From Pomphorhynchus laevis (lineage: Eukaryota; Acanthocephala; Palaeacanthocephala; Echinorhynchida; Pomphorhynchidae): a DNA stretch of 64,000 nt. The stretch is taken from positions 434,001 through 498,000 of the forward strand of contig WNNJ02001739.1 of the NCBI GenBank assembly GCA_012934845.2, given 5' to 3'. Numbering within the stretch: position 1 is the first letter of the stretch; every line of letters begins with the position of its first letter. This document shows, one piece after another, positions 31,408 to 41,500 of the stretch. The notes under the pieces are model-generated. The model made no database searches. It was not told where the DNA came from and was given only the letters and a program-made list of their open reading frames with translations. The position numbers and the translations under genes were made by a program.

Positions 31408-31605
31408 GTATGGAATTGGATATCATGAAGGAACGATTATGTAGCTGGTTTTCAATGCGAAAGTCACCTTGTGTGACTTATCAACTATTCAATACAATAA
31501 ATAAGCATCCATCAAAGGATCACCAGTCTCGATTTCAATCGATCTTCATGATCTCATACGATACAATCTATAATAAGCATGCTAAAGAGCATCTCGGACA
31601 ATGCA
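31403..31605 (+). mobile_element. Hammerhead SINE, 3' portion (upstream half of a tandem dimer)
   Basis: It matches the 3' two-thirds of the adjacent complete unit (GTGTATGGAATTGGATATCA through ATCGATCTTCATGATC). It lies head-to-tail with that unit, so the pair looks like a dimer. Confidence 0.8.
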
Positions 31606-31667
31606 GTTTCTTGGGATCATGATTGAAGGTTTCATATACTTTGTGAAATCTGGTAATCCTGGATTCG

Positions 31668-31721
31668 TAGCCTAGCAGTCAAGAGCGCAAGCCAAGTACG
31701 GAGAGCGACAGCTCGAATCTC
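31668..31721 (+). promoter_or_regulatory. RNA polymerase III type 2 promoter (A and B boxes) of the SINE
   Basis: The A box TAGCCTAGCAGT (31668-31679) fits TRGCNNAGYNGG at all but the last base. The B box AGCTCGAATCTC (31710-31721) is close to GGTTCGANTCC. Their spacing is that of a tRNA gene, with a GAGCGCAAGCC stretch resembling a leucine/serine-type D region. Confidence 0.7.
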
Positions 31722-31741
31722 GGATAAGTCAAATTTCAAAA

Positions 31742-31846
31742 GGCGAAGAGTTGGTAGTCAGCCTTCTGATGAGCCCGGGGCTACCCACATGTGGCAAAAA
31801 GCGGGCGAAACAAAAACGGATATGGCAATGTGACCGTTAGTAGTCT
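31742..31846 (+). ncRNA. Hammerhead ribozyme in the SINE (type I candidate)
   Basis: CTGATGA (31766-31772), stem II GCCCG (31773-31777) paired with CGGGC (31802-31806), then GAAA-C (31807-31811) gives the complete conserved core. Stem III can form from AC plus ACGG...CCGT and closes at GTC (31843-31845 region), the commonest hammerhead cleavage triplet. In the family consensus the bases after GTC (AGGGT) pair with GCCTT just before CTGATGA. In this copy that 3' strand reads TGGAT and pairs poorly. A second pairing, AAGGC (31740-31744) with GCCTT, exists upstream. The copy at 44185 has lost the G of GAAA. Confidence 0.68.
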
Positions 31847-32005
31847 GGATGTATGGAATTGGATAACATGAAGGAAGGATTCTGTAGCTGGTTTTCAATG
31901 CGAAAGTCACCTCGTGTGACCTAGCAACTATTCAATACAATAAATAAGCATCTATCAAATGATCACCAGTCCCGATTTCAATCGATCTTCATGATTTTAT
32001 ACTAT

Positions 32006-33059
32006 ATATATGTGGGATATACCTTATTTCATTGATTTAAACATCTAGATTCAATTGATTAAAGTGCTGAAGCGAAAAAGATGGCTTCGGTCCATTGGTA
32101 TGGTATTAAGATACATTGTTATGTTGTAATTGATGCAATTAAGTGATGTGACTGAACATATCTCATTTTAATATTTAAGTCTATAAAGTTTACTCTTTTA
32201 AATTTATCTTTATATTTTTATTTTTTTTAATAAAAATCTTAGGTGTTTTTATCTATTGCAGAACGAGAAATTTTGAAGACCCATTTTGCTTTTCCTTAAT
32301 AAAAGCCATTTTTTATTCTCATTTCCTTTCGTACTCATACAAACTTTATTTTTAATTATTTTTTTGAACGGGGCTATGTTAAAAACGTGAATTTGTAAAT
32401 TTGTAATTTAATGAACTTGTAAACGGATTTATGTCCACAATATCCTGTTTTAATAATAAACTAATTTTTTGTATGTTATCGACACATTATGACGTTAGAG
32501 AAGGTAATATAATGATGAGGTAATAATTTTTATATTTATTACTACTAAAGTTAATCTAAACTCCAAAGTTATCCATGGATTGGATAATTAAAAATTAGTC
32601 AATATTGAAAAATAAAAAATTAATGCTTTTATTGATTTAATTTTAATTGTTTATTCGTAATATCATATTTTGTATTTTGCCATTTATTTATGTTTTGCGC
32701 ATTTATTTTTCCAATTGGTTAGTCGGATGTATTTATAATATATTTAGCGGCCACTAAATGCTTTATGAATAATATTTAAATAATGTTTTGTACTTTTATA
32801 TTTTCCATCTAGTATCCTAGTTCTTAATAAAACTAGCATTAATGATATAGAAGTTTTATCGAGATTGAATACTTCAGATTGTCTAATTCCTATGTGCATA
32901 ACAAGATCTAGACATCTAATTCAATTTCAAATGAATCTTAACCGTCTAAAATATTTGCTACGACTAATCCCGTTGCAAGTGAATGTAGATGGATAGAGAT
33001 TCCTTTATTACAAGAACAACAGCGTGCACCTAATATGAAAATATGCAGGATGAAAAGCA
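32006..33059. other. AT-rich intergenic DNA
   Basis: No gene seen. Near 32800-32870 a short stretch could encode LVLNKTSINDIEV. It echoes LILNKTNINDKEGV in the RT remnant at 36170-36643 and may be a scrap of a second copy. Confidence 0.45.
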
Positions 33060-33453
33060 AAAAAGTCCGGAGACAATCATAGCCACAATCAAAAGCAAAG
33101 TACCCATTAAAACTTACTTTGAGGATCAGCGCCCTCTAGCATACACCAAGGCGTCGCCCTCTAGCTTAACACTCAGGGTCTCTCACACACCTGAGGGTTC
33201 AGTCGAAGCGGACAATGGTAGTTAATCTCCATATGAGAAGCTTGATGAAACTTAGTCTTTGCTCTGGGAAACGTCCTCTAGAAAAGAATATTAACCCCAG
33301 AGATTACCCAGGTGCACTATAGGCGCACCTGATCACTCCTTCTTAAAGACATTTTTGGCTCGTTTCAGGGACCACCTACCTCTCTTAACAAAACTTTTTG
33401 CTTTCTCTCAAACACAAAATGTCCGGAGACAATCATAACAGCAATCAAAAGTA
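33060..33453 (-). mobile_element. Diverged tRNA-derived SINE copy between 38-bp direct repeats
   Basis: The minus strand of 33100-33330 aligns in order with the SINE at 61994-62408: TCTAGAGGACGT, CCCAGAGCAAAGACTAAG, then CCATTGTCCGC, GAGAGACCC and GGCGACG. A frame at 33043-33225 is antisense to it and not a gene. The element is bracketed by direct repeats containing GTCCGGAGACAATCATA at 33060-33097 and 33416-33453, with about five differences. Confidence 0.62.
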
Positions 33454-34200
33454 AACGATTGTGTTATTGCTTTATTTGATATGACGTTGTACGCATTTAT
33501 CCGTTGCATGCAACCTATTTCTATATTAACCCCATTCTACAATCAGTACTCTGCATTTGCCATGAGTTAAAAAGTTTTTAAGTTTGGCAACTATACAATT
33601 GTGATACATTTTTTTTGTTTGAATACGTTTTCTTTAAGAGTCAGTTTTTACAAATTTCGTCTTTGTTTCCTCACGCCTCCCTCAATTCATCACTATATTT
33701 TTTATTTATAACACAATCCATGTTTTTTATCTGTCTATTGCATAATCGACGGTGTTTTGATCTGAGTGAAGTAATGTGTAAAACCTATTTTTCTTGCATC
33801 GCCCACATTTCAGCATTTTTTTCTATCGGTTAGGGGTGTAGTTTTTACAAAGGTGTTTGCCAACGCACTTTTCTATTAGTAAGAATTCATCAAAACATCA
33901 AGCACATAACTGCGATCAAAGTTCCTTCTCTAAAAGGCACATTTACCGACGAAACTACGCTGCCAAAATAGCTCAGCAAAGTTTCTAATTATTGTTTTCG
34001 ATTCACTAGTTTTAATCACCTCTTGATAGCAATGTTAGAATTCTGAAGACTCATCAACGATGACTCTTTTCTAAGTGGGTGACTTCACATTCACTAAAGT
34101 CCAGTTCCTCAAAAGTTTCTCGTATTAAAACTCTTTTATTGCTCATTTTTACAGTATACGAGGCGCTTTGCTAAATTGCTGGCAAAAAAGGATTTAAAAC
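33454..34200. other. Upstream region of the thioredoxin-like gene
   Basis: No repeat family recognised. It presumably contains the promoter of the gene at 34215, but no core element can be named with confidence. A 72-codon frame at 33615-33833 is low-complexity and not called. Confidence 0.4.
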
Positions 34201-34214
34201 TTACTACATTTTAG

Positions 34215-35272
34215 ATGTCTGAAATTCTTGCAACTGTTAAACTGTTCGAATCAAATGTGATTGATAATAAGGAACAAGAAGTTAACTGGGCTGATAAGAA
34301 GGTTGACTATGTCGGACTTTATTTCTCAGCGCACTGGTGTCCTCCATGCAAAAAGTTCACACCCGTTTTGGCTGAATTTTACGAAAGACACTCAGAAAGC
34401 AAGAAGTTCGAGATTGTATTTGTCACATGCGATGAAAGCGAAAGTTCTTTTAAGAAATACTACAAGGATATGCCTTGGCTGGCAGTCAAGTTTGACGAAA
34501 AAATACTTGTAAGTGTAAAAATGCACTTGTTTATTTCAGATGTAAAGATAATTTTTATTTCTAAATTAATTTCAATTAAATTATTATTTAATAATTATTA
34601 AAATTAATACACTATTTGCATTATTAATGTCTTTTAAATTATGCATTTTAAAATAATATAAATTTTATTATTTATTTTCAAATAATAAAATTTTAATAAA
34701 AAATGATAAATTTAATTTAATTTTTAAAATGATAATATTTTTAAATAATAATTAATAATATTTTAAATAACATTTTTTAAATTTAGCTTTTTAAATAATA
34801 TTGTTTTTAATAGTATTTTAAATGATTTAGTTTTTTAATAATATTTATTTCATAATATTTAAATAATAAAAAAAATTAAAAAATTTTAAATATTTTTCAA
34901 ATATTTTATTAATAATATTTTTAAATAATAACCATTTAAACATAATTATTTTTTATTTGACTCGCTGCTTGTGTCAGGACATTCGAATGAATCGAACAAT
35001 TTAAGTATTTGAAATTATCATTAAAATTATTGTAAAAGCTTCAACTTATGCATAGATTATTGCCTGATTTGGTATATTCTTAGTTAAAATTTATTTAATT
35101 TTTTTAAATCATTGTTTAGGAGAAACTAAAGTTGGACTATTCTGTTGATGGAGTACCAATGCTTATTTTTATTGACGCTAAGACAGGCGAAACAGTTAAC
35201 GCGGATGGACGTCACTGGGTAACTACTGATCCAAAAGCTGAAAAATTTCCATGGAAAGATGCAAAGGAATAA
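34215..35272 (+). CDS. Thioredoxin-fold oxidoreductase, tryparedoxin/nucleoredoxin-like (two exons, 148 residues)
   Basis: Exon 1 is 34215-34508 and exon 2 is 35120-35272. The intron (34509-35119) starts GTAAGT and ends TTTAG, and splicing falls between codons 98 and 99. The protein has one thioredoxin domain. GLYFSAHWCPPCKKFTP (residues 34-50) carries the redox pair in WCPPC (41-45), the form typical of tryparedoxins and nucleoredoxins. FEIVFVTCDES and MPWLAVKF follow, and GVPML (109-113) supplies the cis-proline. GRHWVTTDP near the end is also family-typical. It should be a cytosolic thiol-disulphide reductase, as no signal peptide is present. TTTTAG directly precedes the ATG, so a 5' UTR intron or spliced-leader acceptor is likely. 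AATAAA-like signals follow at about 35314. It is convergent with the Pmp3-like gene. Confidence 0.93.
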
Positions 35273-35353
35273 TCTTTATTTTTTAAAAATTAAACGAATA
35301 CAATTTTAGAATTAAAATAAATTTAGTGTTTTTCTCATGCTTTCCTTTTCTCT

Positions 35354-35524
35354 CTACACCTTACAAACGATATACAGTGCGTGAATCATTCCCGGAATAT
35401 ATAAAATCAGAGTTAGCAGTGTGTTGATCCACGCGTTCGTTGTGCACTCGTCTTCAGCTAAGTATACTGCAAATGGTGGAAAAAGTACTGCCAATACGGC
35501 CATTGTACCTATTGGAAGTGCCAT
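35354..35524 (-). CDS. Pmp3/UPF0057 membrane proteolipid (56 residues)
   Basis: The minus-strand frame starts MALPIGTMAVLAVLFPPFAV and continues with YLAEDECTTNAWINTLLTLI and LYIPGMIHALYIVCKV. It is a complete 56-residue protein of the usual length for this family (about 50-60). Two membrane segments are visible, about residues 7-22 and 33-54. The family signature LFPPFAVYL and the IPGMIHALYI end are present. Pmp3 proteins sit in the plasma membrane or ER and affect membrane potential and salt tolerance in yeast and plants. Animal roles are poorly known, although nematode members exist. One exon suffices. Its stop lies 81 bp from the stop of the thioredoxin-like gene, and AATAAA on the minus strand at about 35275-35280 falls next to that gene's stop, so the two transcripts probably overlap at their 3' ends. 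Confidence 0.9.
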   Translation of the reverse strand: MALPIGTMAVLAVLFPPFAVYLAEDECTTNAWINTLLTLILYIPGMIHALYIVCKV

Positions 35525-36169
35525 TTTTACAGTTTCTTTTTGTCCACCGTTTTAGCGACTCAACTATGCGTAAAGTAGTTTTCCTTTCTTGAAATTCGGC
35601 AAGTCAGTTTTACTTACTTTTTTGTATACTGCGCAATTGTCTATGAATAATATCATTCGAAAACATGGGTGTGTATCAAGAGACAAAATTAAATATTACT
35701 GCAAGAATTTTTAAGTTAAGTAAACGAAAAAGTCTATTAAGAAGACAAGTTTCTATCCAAATTTTACGAATCATGTCATAGAAAATAGCTTTAAATTACA
35801 AATAGTTTGCTGAAAGTTATTTTCCTGTGATTCAAATTGAAACTTTTTCACAGAATAAACGAAACTGGCTATATTTGCCTCTATAGAATTGTTGCTTTTT
35901 AAGAATGTCATGTTTAAAATGATAGCATTGACTTTCACAACATATTACTCAAATCTATCTGTTTAATAAGAATCAGACATCTTAACTGAATCTGCAATGT
36001 TGAACATATTTTAAATTTCATAATCATAAAAACCTAATATAATCATACAAATATATTTTATATTTTATAAAATATCTAAATGTGTATTTAACTCTTACAA
36101 TAAATAAAATATGAATTTGTTCATAACTGTGTAAAAACTAAATCTAAACAATATAAATATATGAAATAG
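35525..36169. other. AT-rich intergenic DNA upstream of the Pmp3-like gene
   Basis: It probably includes the promoter of the minus-strand Pmp3-like gene. No recognisable element is seen. Confidence 0.4.
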
Positions 36170-36643
36170 ATGTTTCGATACATTGATGATATATGTGTAT
36201 TTAATTCTAATAATTTTTATTCAATTAGTGAACAAATTTATCCAGAAAGCCTTATTCTTAACAAAACCAATATTAATGATAAAGAAGGTGTATATCTAGA
36301 TATGAACATTAAATTAACATTAACTTAAACTACTATTAATTTATATCGTAAAGATGACATATTTAAATTTACAAGAAACATATTCGTGCATGAGCTTTCA
36401 TGCATACCGTATAATATAAAATATAATACATTAAATAATGAAATTTTAAGAATTGCAACAATATGTAATGATATTGGCTTTCTTCAAAATCATTTAAATA
36501 ATTTAATAGATACATATTTTAAACTAGGTTACTATAAAAATAACATCAAGCAGAAAATAGTAAAATATATAAATCAACACAATAATATAAAGAATAAATT
36601 TAAACTCTTAAGTGGCAAATTTTTATGGATGGATAATAAATAA
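36170..36643 (+). mobile_element. Reverse transcriptase remnant with a YIDD box (Penelope-like or related), broken
   Basis: The frame begins FRYIDDICVFN, where YIDD is the catalytic palm C motif. It continues IYPESLILNKTNIND, VYLDMNIKL, INLYRKDDIFKF, IPYNIKYNTLNNEILRIATI and YFKLGYYKNNIKQKIVKYIN. The set RYIDD, then YLD, then KDD.F.F, then LR.A..C, and then a basic thumb recurs in RT-related mobile elements of many invertebrates. The YIDD spelling is that of Penelope-like elements. I cannot fix the family. The frame is interrupted once and only the last part of an RT is present. The end of the frame runs directly into an R-repeat core (36652-36802). Confidence 0.6.
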
Positions 36644-37010
36644 TATACTTTGTATTAGAATAAGATACTAGATAGTTATTTCAGAGGAAATACATCATTA
36701 GCGTGTATTTGGCCCCGCTGCAATGTTGGGTAGAGGAGTTAGGGGCCGAAACCTGATAGCATAGCAGTTCCTCCTGATGACCTCTAATTCTTATTCTGAT
36801 ACAACGTCTGTTATTAGTCAATTCATAAAAATGACGTTTATTTTAAATTTCAATTTTTTATTTGAACTTGATTTAAATTATAAAAAATCTAAAAACAATT
36901 ATTAATTTTATTATTTAATTATTAAATTTTGATTTAGCATTCTTATGTTTTGTTTATTTTATAATTATATTGAATACGTAGACTCAGTTAGCTGATTTGA
37001 TTTATGAATT
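36635..37010 (+). repeat. Dispersed repeat R, copy 4 (well preserved)
   Basis: The core 36652-36802 (151 bp) is bounded by GTATTAGAATAAG and CTTATTCTGATAC, imperfect inverted repeats. Inside it are TTGGCCCCGCTGC, GGGGCCGAAACCTGATAGC and ATAGCAGTTCCTCCTGATGA. An AT-rich tail follows, with TAGTCAATTCATAAAAATGA and, at its end, GACTCAGTTAGCTGATTTGA (from about 36980). It starts at the end of the YIDD RT frame. Confidence 0.78.
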
Positions 37011-37019
37011 GAATAATAA

Positions 37020-37400
37020 TATATAATATACGATTTATTCGAATAAGGAATAGAGTTCATCAGAATAAACAATATGGTTTATATGCTATCAGGTTTAAAC
37101 TATTAAGCGAAAATTTTTACGAATGAAAAATAAACAATATGTTTTGTATTGGAATAAGGTACACTAAATAATCAAATTTCACCAGAAAAAATACGTCAGT
37201 AGAATGTATTGAGCCCCGCTGCTATGATGCGTTCAAGAATAAGGGCCAAAACCTGATAGCATAGCAGCTCCACCTGATTATATCTAATCCTTATTATGAT
37301 ACATCGTCTGTTATTTATTAGTCACTTCATAAGAATAAACTTTTATTTTAAATTTTAACTTGATATAAATTATATAAAATTTTAAATAGAATTATTTATT
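37020..37400 (+). repeat. Dispersed repeat R, copy 5 plus a fragment
   Basis: The core 37147-37312 runs from TTTGTATTGGAATAAGG to CTTATTATGATAC, with GCCCCGCTGCTATGATG and AAAACCTGATAGCATAGCAG inside. A small core fragment in the opposite orientation precedes it at 37030-37095. The AT-rich tail is interrupted at 37397 by a hammerhead SINE fragment and seems to resume at 37613, ending near TTGACTCACTTATCTGATCT (about 37684). Confidence 0.72.
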
Positions 37401-37612
37401 TGGGGAAACGAAAACGGCTGTGGCAATGGTGCCGTTAGTAGTCAGGGTGTATGGAATTGGATATCATGAAGGAAGGATTCTGTAGCTGGTTTTCAATGCG
37501 AAAGTCACTATGTATGACCTAGCATCTATTCAATACATAAATAAGCATCCATCAAATGATCACCAGTCCCGATTTCAATCGATCTTCATGATCCCGAACG
37601 AAACAATTTATT
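37397..37612 (+). mobile_element. Hammerhead SINE, 3' portion, inserted in an R repeat
   Basis: It runs from GGGGAAACGAAAACGGCTGT, which is the 3' side of the ribozyme region, to ATCGATCTTCATGATC. The stretch CATCAAATGATCACCAGTCC and the CTGTAGCTGGTTTTCAATGC block identify the family. The flanking TTTATTT is similar on both sides. Confidence 0.8.
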
Positions 37613-37969
37613 TATTATTATTTAATTATTAATTATTTTATTTTTATTTATCATCGTTTAATTTTCATCGTTTTATAAAATAAGTTGACTCACTTATCTG
37701 ATCTTATTTCTTTATAATACAGTTGAGTTTAAAAATTACTAATTGATAATTAGTTTCATTTTATAAAAGAATTTCATATCTCTGAGGCTACATATTTTTA
37801 CAATAAATTTAAAATATCTAGCTATCTTTATCTTAAAATTTTAAACCCAGTATTTATATAGACCAATTAGCATATAATATTACGAATAAAATCCCGAATA
37901 ATATTGATATCTCAACAATATATCCTGAATACATATACCCACGAGGGACATTTAAGAAACCTAATTTGC

Positions 37970-38300
37970 TATTAACTCTGCTGATCATATCCTCTTTCGT
38001 CTTCGGCACTTTGACTATATATCCCATCATGTTTTTGAATTATGTTGGCCCACCATTAACCATCGTGTCAAATCTTGTTTGCGTCTCGTAAACTTTCGTC
38101 TTTTTTATTGTTCTATCTCGCATTCATACACCTTGATCATCTTGATGACTCGCGTTCTGTCCCCTTGACACTACGAGAAGTAATTCTATACCTACCCAGT
38201 TGATCACACTTAACTAATTAGGGCATGCGTTCTTTTATCATCGCCGCTCTTATCTTCTTAAATTATTTGTCAGCTAATATCCGTTCTTCCATGTTGTTTC
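37970..38300 (+). mobile_element. Old L2 LINE 3' fragment
   Basis: Translated with frame changes it reads DHILFRLRHFDYISHHVFEL and CWPTINHRVKSCLRLVNFRL. This matches VLFRLRRFDHTSTYFAQLSW followed by PTIRIRIKLRLLLITFRL of the L2 copies. Remains of a LR..HTLLLHVP-like block follow near 38160. It is short, 5'-truncated and decayed. The 3' hairpin is no longer evident. Confidence 0.68.
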
Positions 38301-38528
38301 CACTTTTCAACCGATGTTTATGTTCCTTTTTCATAATAAATCAGAAACGTATTATCTCAACATATTCTCTAACTTATAATTTTCATTCATGTATCTTCAA
38401 CTAATCATTTAACTTTGCGTTTGCTTCCTCTTGTGCCTCCAACGATTGGCCACATATCTAATAATGATAACATATCCAATTACTATTAATATTATCCAAT
38501 TAGACATTAATATCTAATATCATATACA

Positions 38529-41500
38529 ATGATCTAATGAGTAAATGATCTAATGAGTAGTCAATGATCTAATGAATAAATGAGCTAGTAAATGATTTGA
38601 TGAGTAAATGATCTAATGGATAAATGATTTAATGAGTAAATGATCAAATGAGTAAATGGTTTAATGAGTAAATGATTTAATGAGTACATGATTTAATGAG
38701 TACATGATCTAATGAGTAAATGATCTAATGAGTAAATGATTTAATGAGTAAATGATTTAATGAGTAAATGATCTAATGGATAAATGATTTAATGAGTAAA
38801 TGATTTAATGAGTAAATGATTTAATGAGTAAATGATTTAATGAGTAAATGATTTAATGAGTACATGATTTAATGAGTACATGATCTAATGAGTAAATGAT
38901 CTAATGAGTAAATGATTTAATGAGTAAATGATTTAATGAGTAAATGATTTAATGAGTAAATGATTTAATGAGTAAATGGTTTAATGAGTAAATGATTAAA
39001 TGAGTAAATGATCTAATGAGTAAATGATTTAATGAGTAAATGATTTGATGAGTAAATGATCTAATGAGTAAATGATCTAATGAGTAAATGATTTAATGAG
39101 TAAATGATTTAATGAGTAAATGATTTAATGAGTAAATGATTTAATGAGTAAATGATTTGATGAGTAAATGATCAAATGAGTAAATGATCTAATGAGTAAA
39201 TGATCTAATGAGTAAATGATCAAATGAGTAAATGATTTAATGAGTAAATGATCAAATGAGTAAATGATCTAATGGATAAATGATTTAATGAGTAAATGAT
39301 TTAATGAGTACATGATCTAATGAGTAAATGATCTAATGAGTAAATGATTTAATGAGTAAATGATTTAATGAGTAAATGATTTAATGAGTAAATGATTTGA
39401 TGAGTAAATGATCTAATGGAATGATTTAATGAGTAAATGATTTAATGAGTAAATGATTTAATGAGTAAATGATCAAATGAGTAAATGGTTTAATGAGTAA
39501 ATGATCTAATGGATAAATGATTAAATGAGTAAATGATCAAATGAGTAAATGGTTTAATGAGTAAATGATTAAATGAGTAAATGATCTAATGAGTAAATGA
39601 TTAAATGAGTAAATGATTTGATGAGTAAATGATCTAATGGATAAATGATTTAATGAGTAAATGATCAAATGAGTAAATGATTTAATGAGTAAATGATTTA
39701 ATGAGTACATGATTTAATGAGTACATGATCTAATGAGTAAATGATCTAATGAGTAAATGATTTAATGAGTAAATGATTTAATGAGTAAATGATTTAATGA
39801 GTAAATGATTTAATGAGTAAATGATTTAATGAGTAAATGATTTAATGAGTAAATGATTTAATGAGTAAATGATTTGATGAGTAAATGATCTAATGGAATG
39901 ATTTAATGAGTAAATGATTTAATGAGTAAATGATCAAATGAGTAAATGGTTTAATGAGTAAATGATCTAATGGATAAATGATTAAATGAGTAAATGATCA
40001 AATGAGTAAATGGTTTAATGAGTAAATGATTAAATGAGTAAATGATCTAATGAGTAAATGATTAAATGAGTAAATGATTTGATGAGTAAATGATCTAATG
40101 GATAAATGATTTAATGAGTAAATGATCAAATGAGTAAATGATTTAATGAGTAAATGATTTAATGAGTACATGATTTAATGAGTACATGATCTAATGAGTA
40201 AATGATCTAATGAGTAAATGATTTAATGAGTAAATGATTTAATGAGTAAATGATTTAATGAGTAAATGATTTGATGAGTAAATGATCTAATGGATAAATG
40301 ATTTAATGAGTAAATGATCAAATGAGTAAATGGTTTAATGAGTAAATGATCAAATGAGTAAATTGTTTAATGAGTAAATGATTAAATGAGTAAATGATCT
40401 AATGAGTAAATGATTTAATGAGTAAATGATTTAATGAGTAAATGATTTAATGAGTAAATGATTAAATGAGTAAATGGTTTAATGAGTAAATGATCAAATG
40501 AGTAAATGGTTTAATGAGTAAATGATTAAATGAGTAAATGATCTAATGAGTAAATGATTTAATGAGTAAATGATTTGATGAGTAAATGATCTAATGGATA
40601 AATGATTTAATGAGTAAATGATCAAATGAGTAAATGGTTTAATGAGTAAATGATCTAATGAGTAAATGATTTAATGAGTACATGATCTAATGAGTAAATG
40701 ATCTAATGAGTAAATGGTTTAATGAGTAAATGATCAAATGAGTAAATGGTTTAATGAGTAAATGATTAAATGAGTAAATGATCAAATGAGTAAATGGTTT
40801 AATGAGTAAATGATTAAATGAGTAAATGATCTAATGAGTAAATGATTTAATGAGTAAATGATTTGATGAGTAAATGATCTAATGGATAAATGATTTAATG
40901 AGTAAATGATCAAATGAGTAAATGGTTTAATGAGTAAATGATCACATGAGTAAATGGTTTAATGAGTAAATGATTAAATGAGTAAATGATCTAATGAGTA
41001 AATGATTTAATGAGTAAATGATTTGATGAGTAAATGATCTAATGGATAAATGATTTAATGAGTAAATGATCAAATGAGTAAATGGTTTAATGAGTAAATG
41101 ATTTAATGAGTACATGATTTAATGAGTACATGATCTAATGAGTAAATGATCTAATGAGTAAATGATTTAATGAGTAAATGATCTAATGAGTAAATGATTT
41201 AATGAGTAAATGATCAAATGAGTAAATGGTTTAATGAGTAAATGATCAAATGAGTAAATGGTTTAATGAGTAAATGATTAAATGAGTAAATGATTAAATG
41301 AGTAAATGATCTAATGAGTAAATGATTTAATGAGTAAATGATTTGATGAGTAAATGATCTAATGGATAAATGATTTAATGAGTAAATGATCAAATGAGTA
41401 AATGGTTTAATGAGTAAATGATTTAATGAGTACATGATTTAATGAGTACATGATCTAATGAGTAAATGATCTAATGAGTAAATGATTTAATGAGTAAATG

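Larger units (their letters stand above)
31610..32005 (+). mobile_element. tRNA-headed SINE with hammerhead ribozyme, most complete copy
   Basis: The order is: a tRNA-like head with pol III A and B boxes (31668-31721), a hammerhead core (31766-31811), an ACGG...CCGT hairpin (31815-31836) and a shared 3' body ending near CTTCATGATTTTATA. It ends close to TATATATA with no poly(A). The architecture matches what is known of the schistosome Sm-alpha family, a SINE-like repeat with a pol III promoter and an active hammerhead. Fragments of the family lie at 30057-30295, 31403-31605, 37397-37612 and 44185-44315. No open frame of interest. Confidence 0.78.

Noticed and set aside
29640-31426. Frames running through the TA microsatellites (IYIYIY-type proteins)
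   Set aside because: Pure artefact of (TA)n translation.
33043-33225. 60-codon plus-strand frame near a SINE
   Set aside because: It is antisense to the diverged SINE copy at 33060-33453.
41214-41435. Open frame of 73 codons with a periodic SLNHLLI pattern inside the minisatellite
   Set aside because: It is only the translation of the 16-bp repeat, with a 48-bp codon period. There is no independent evidence of a gene.
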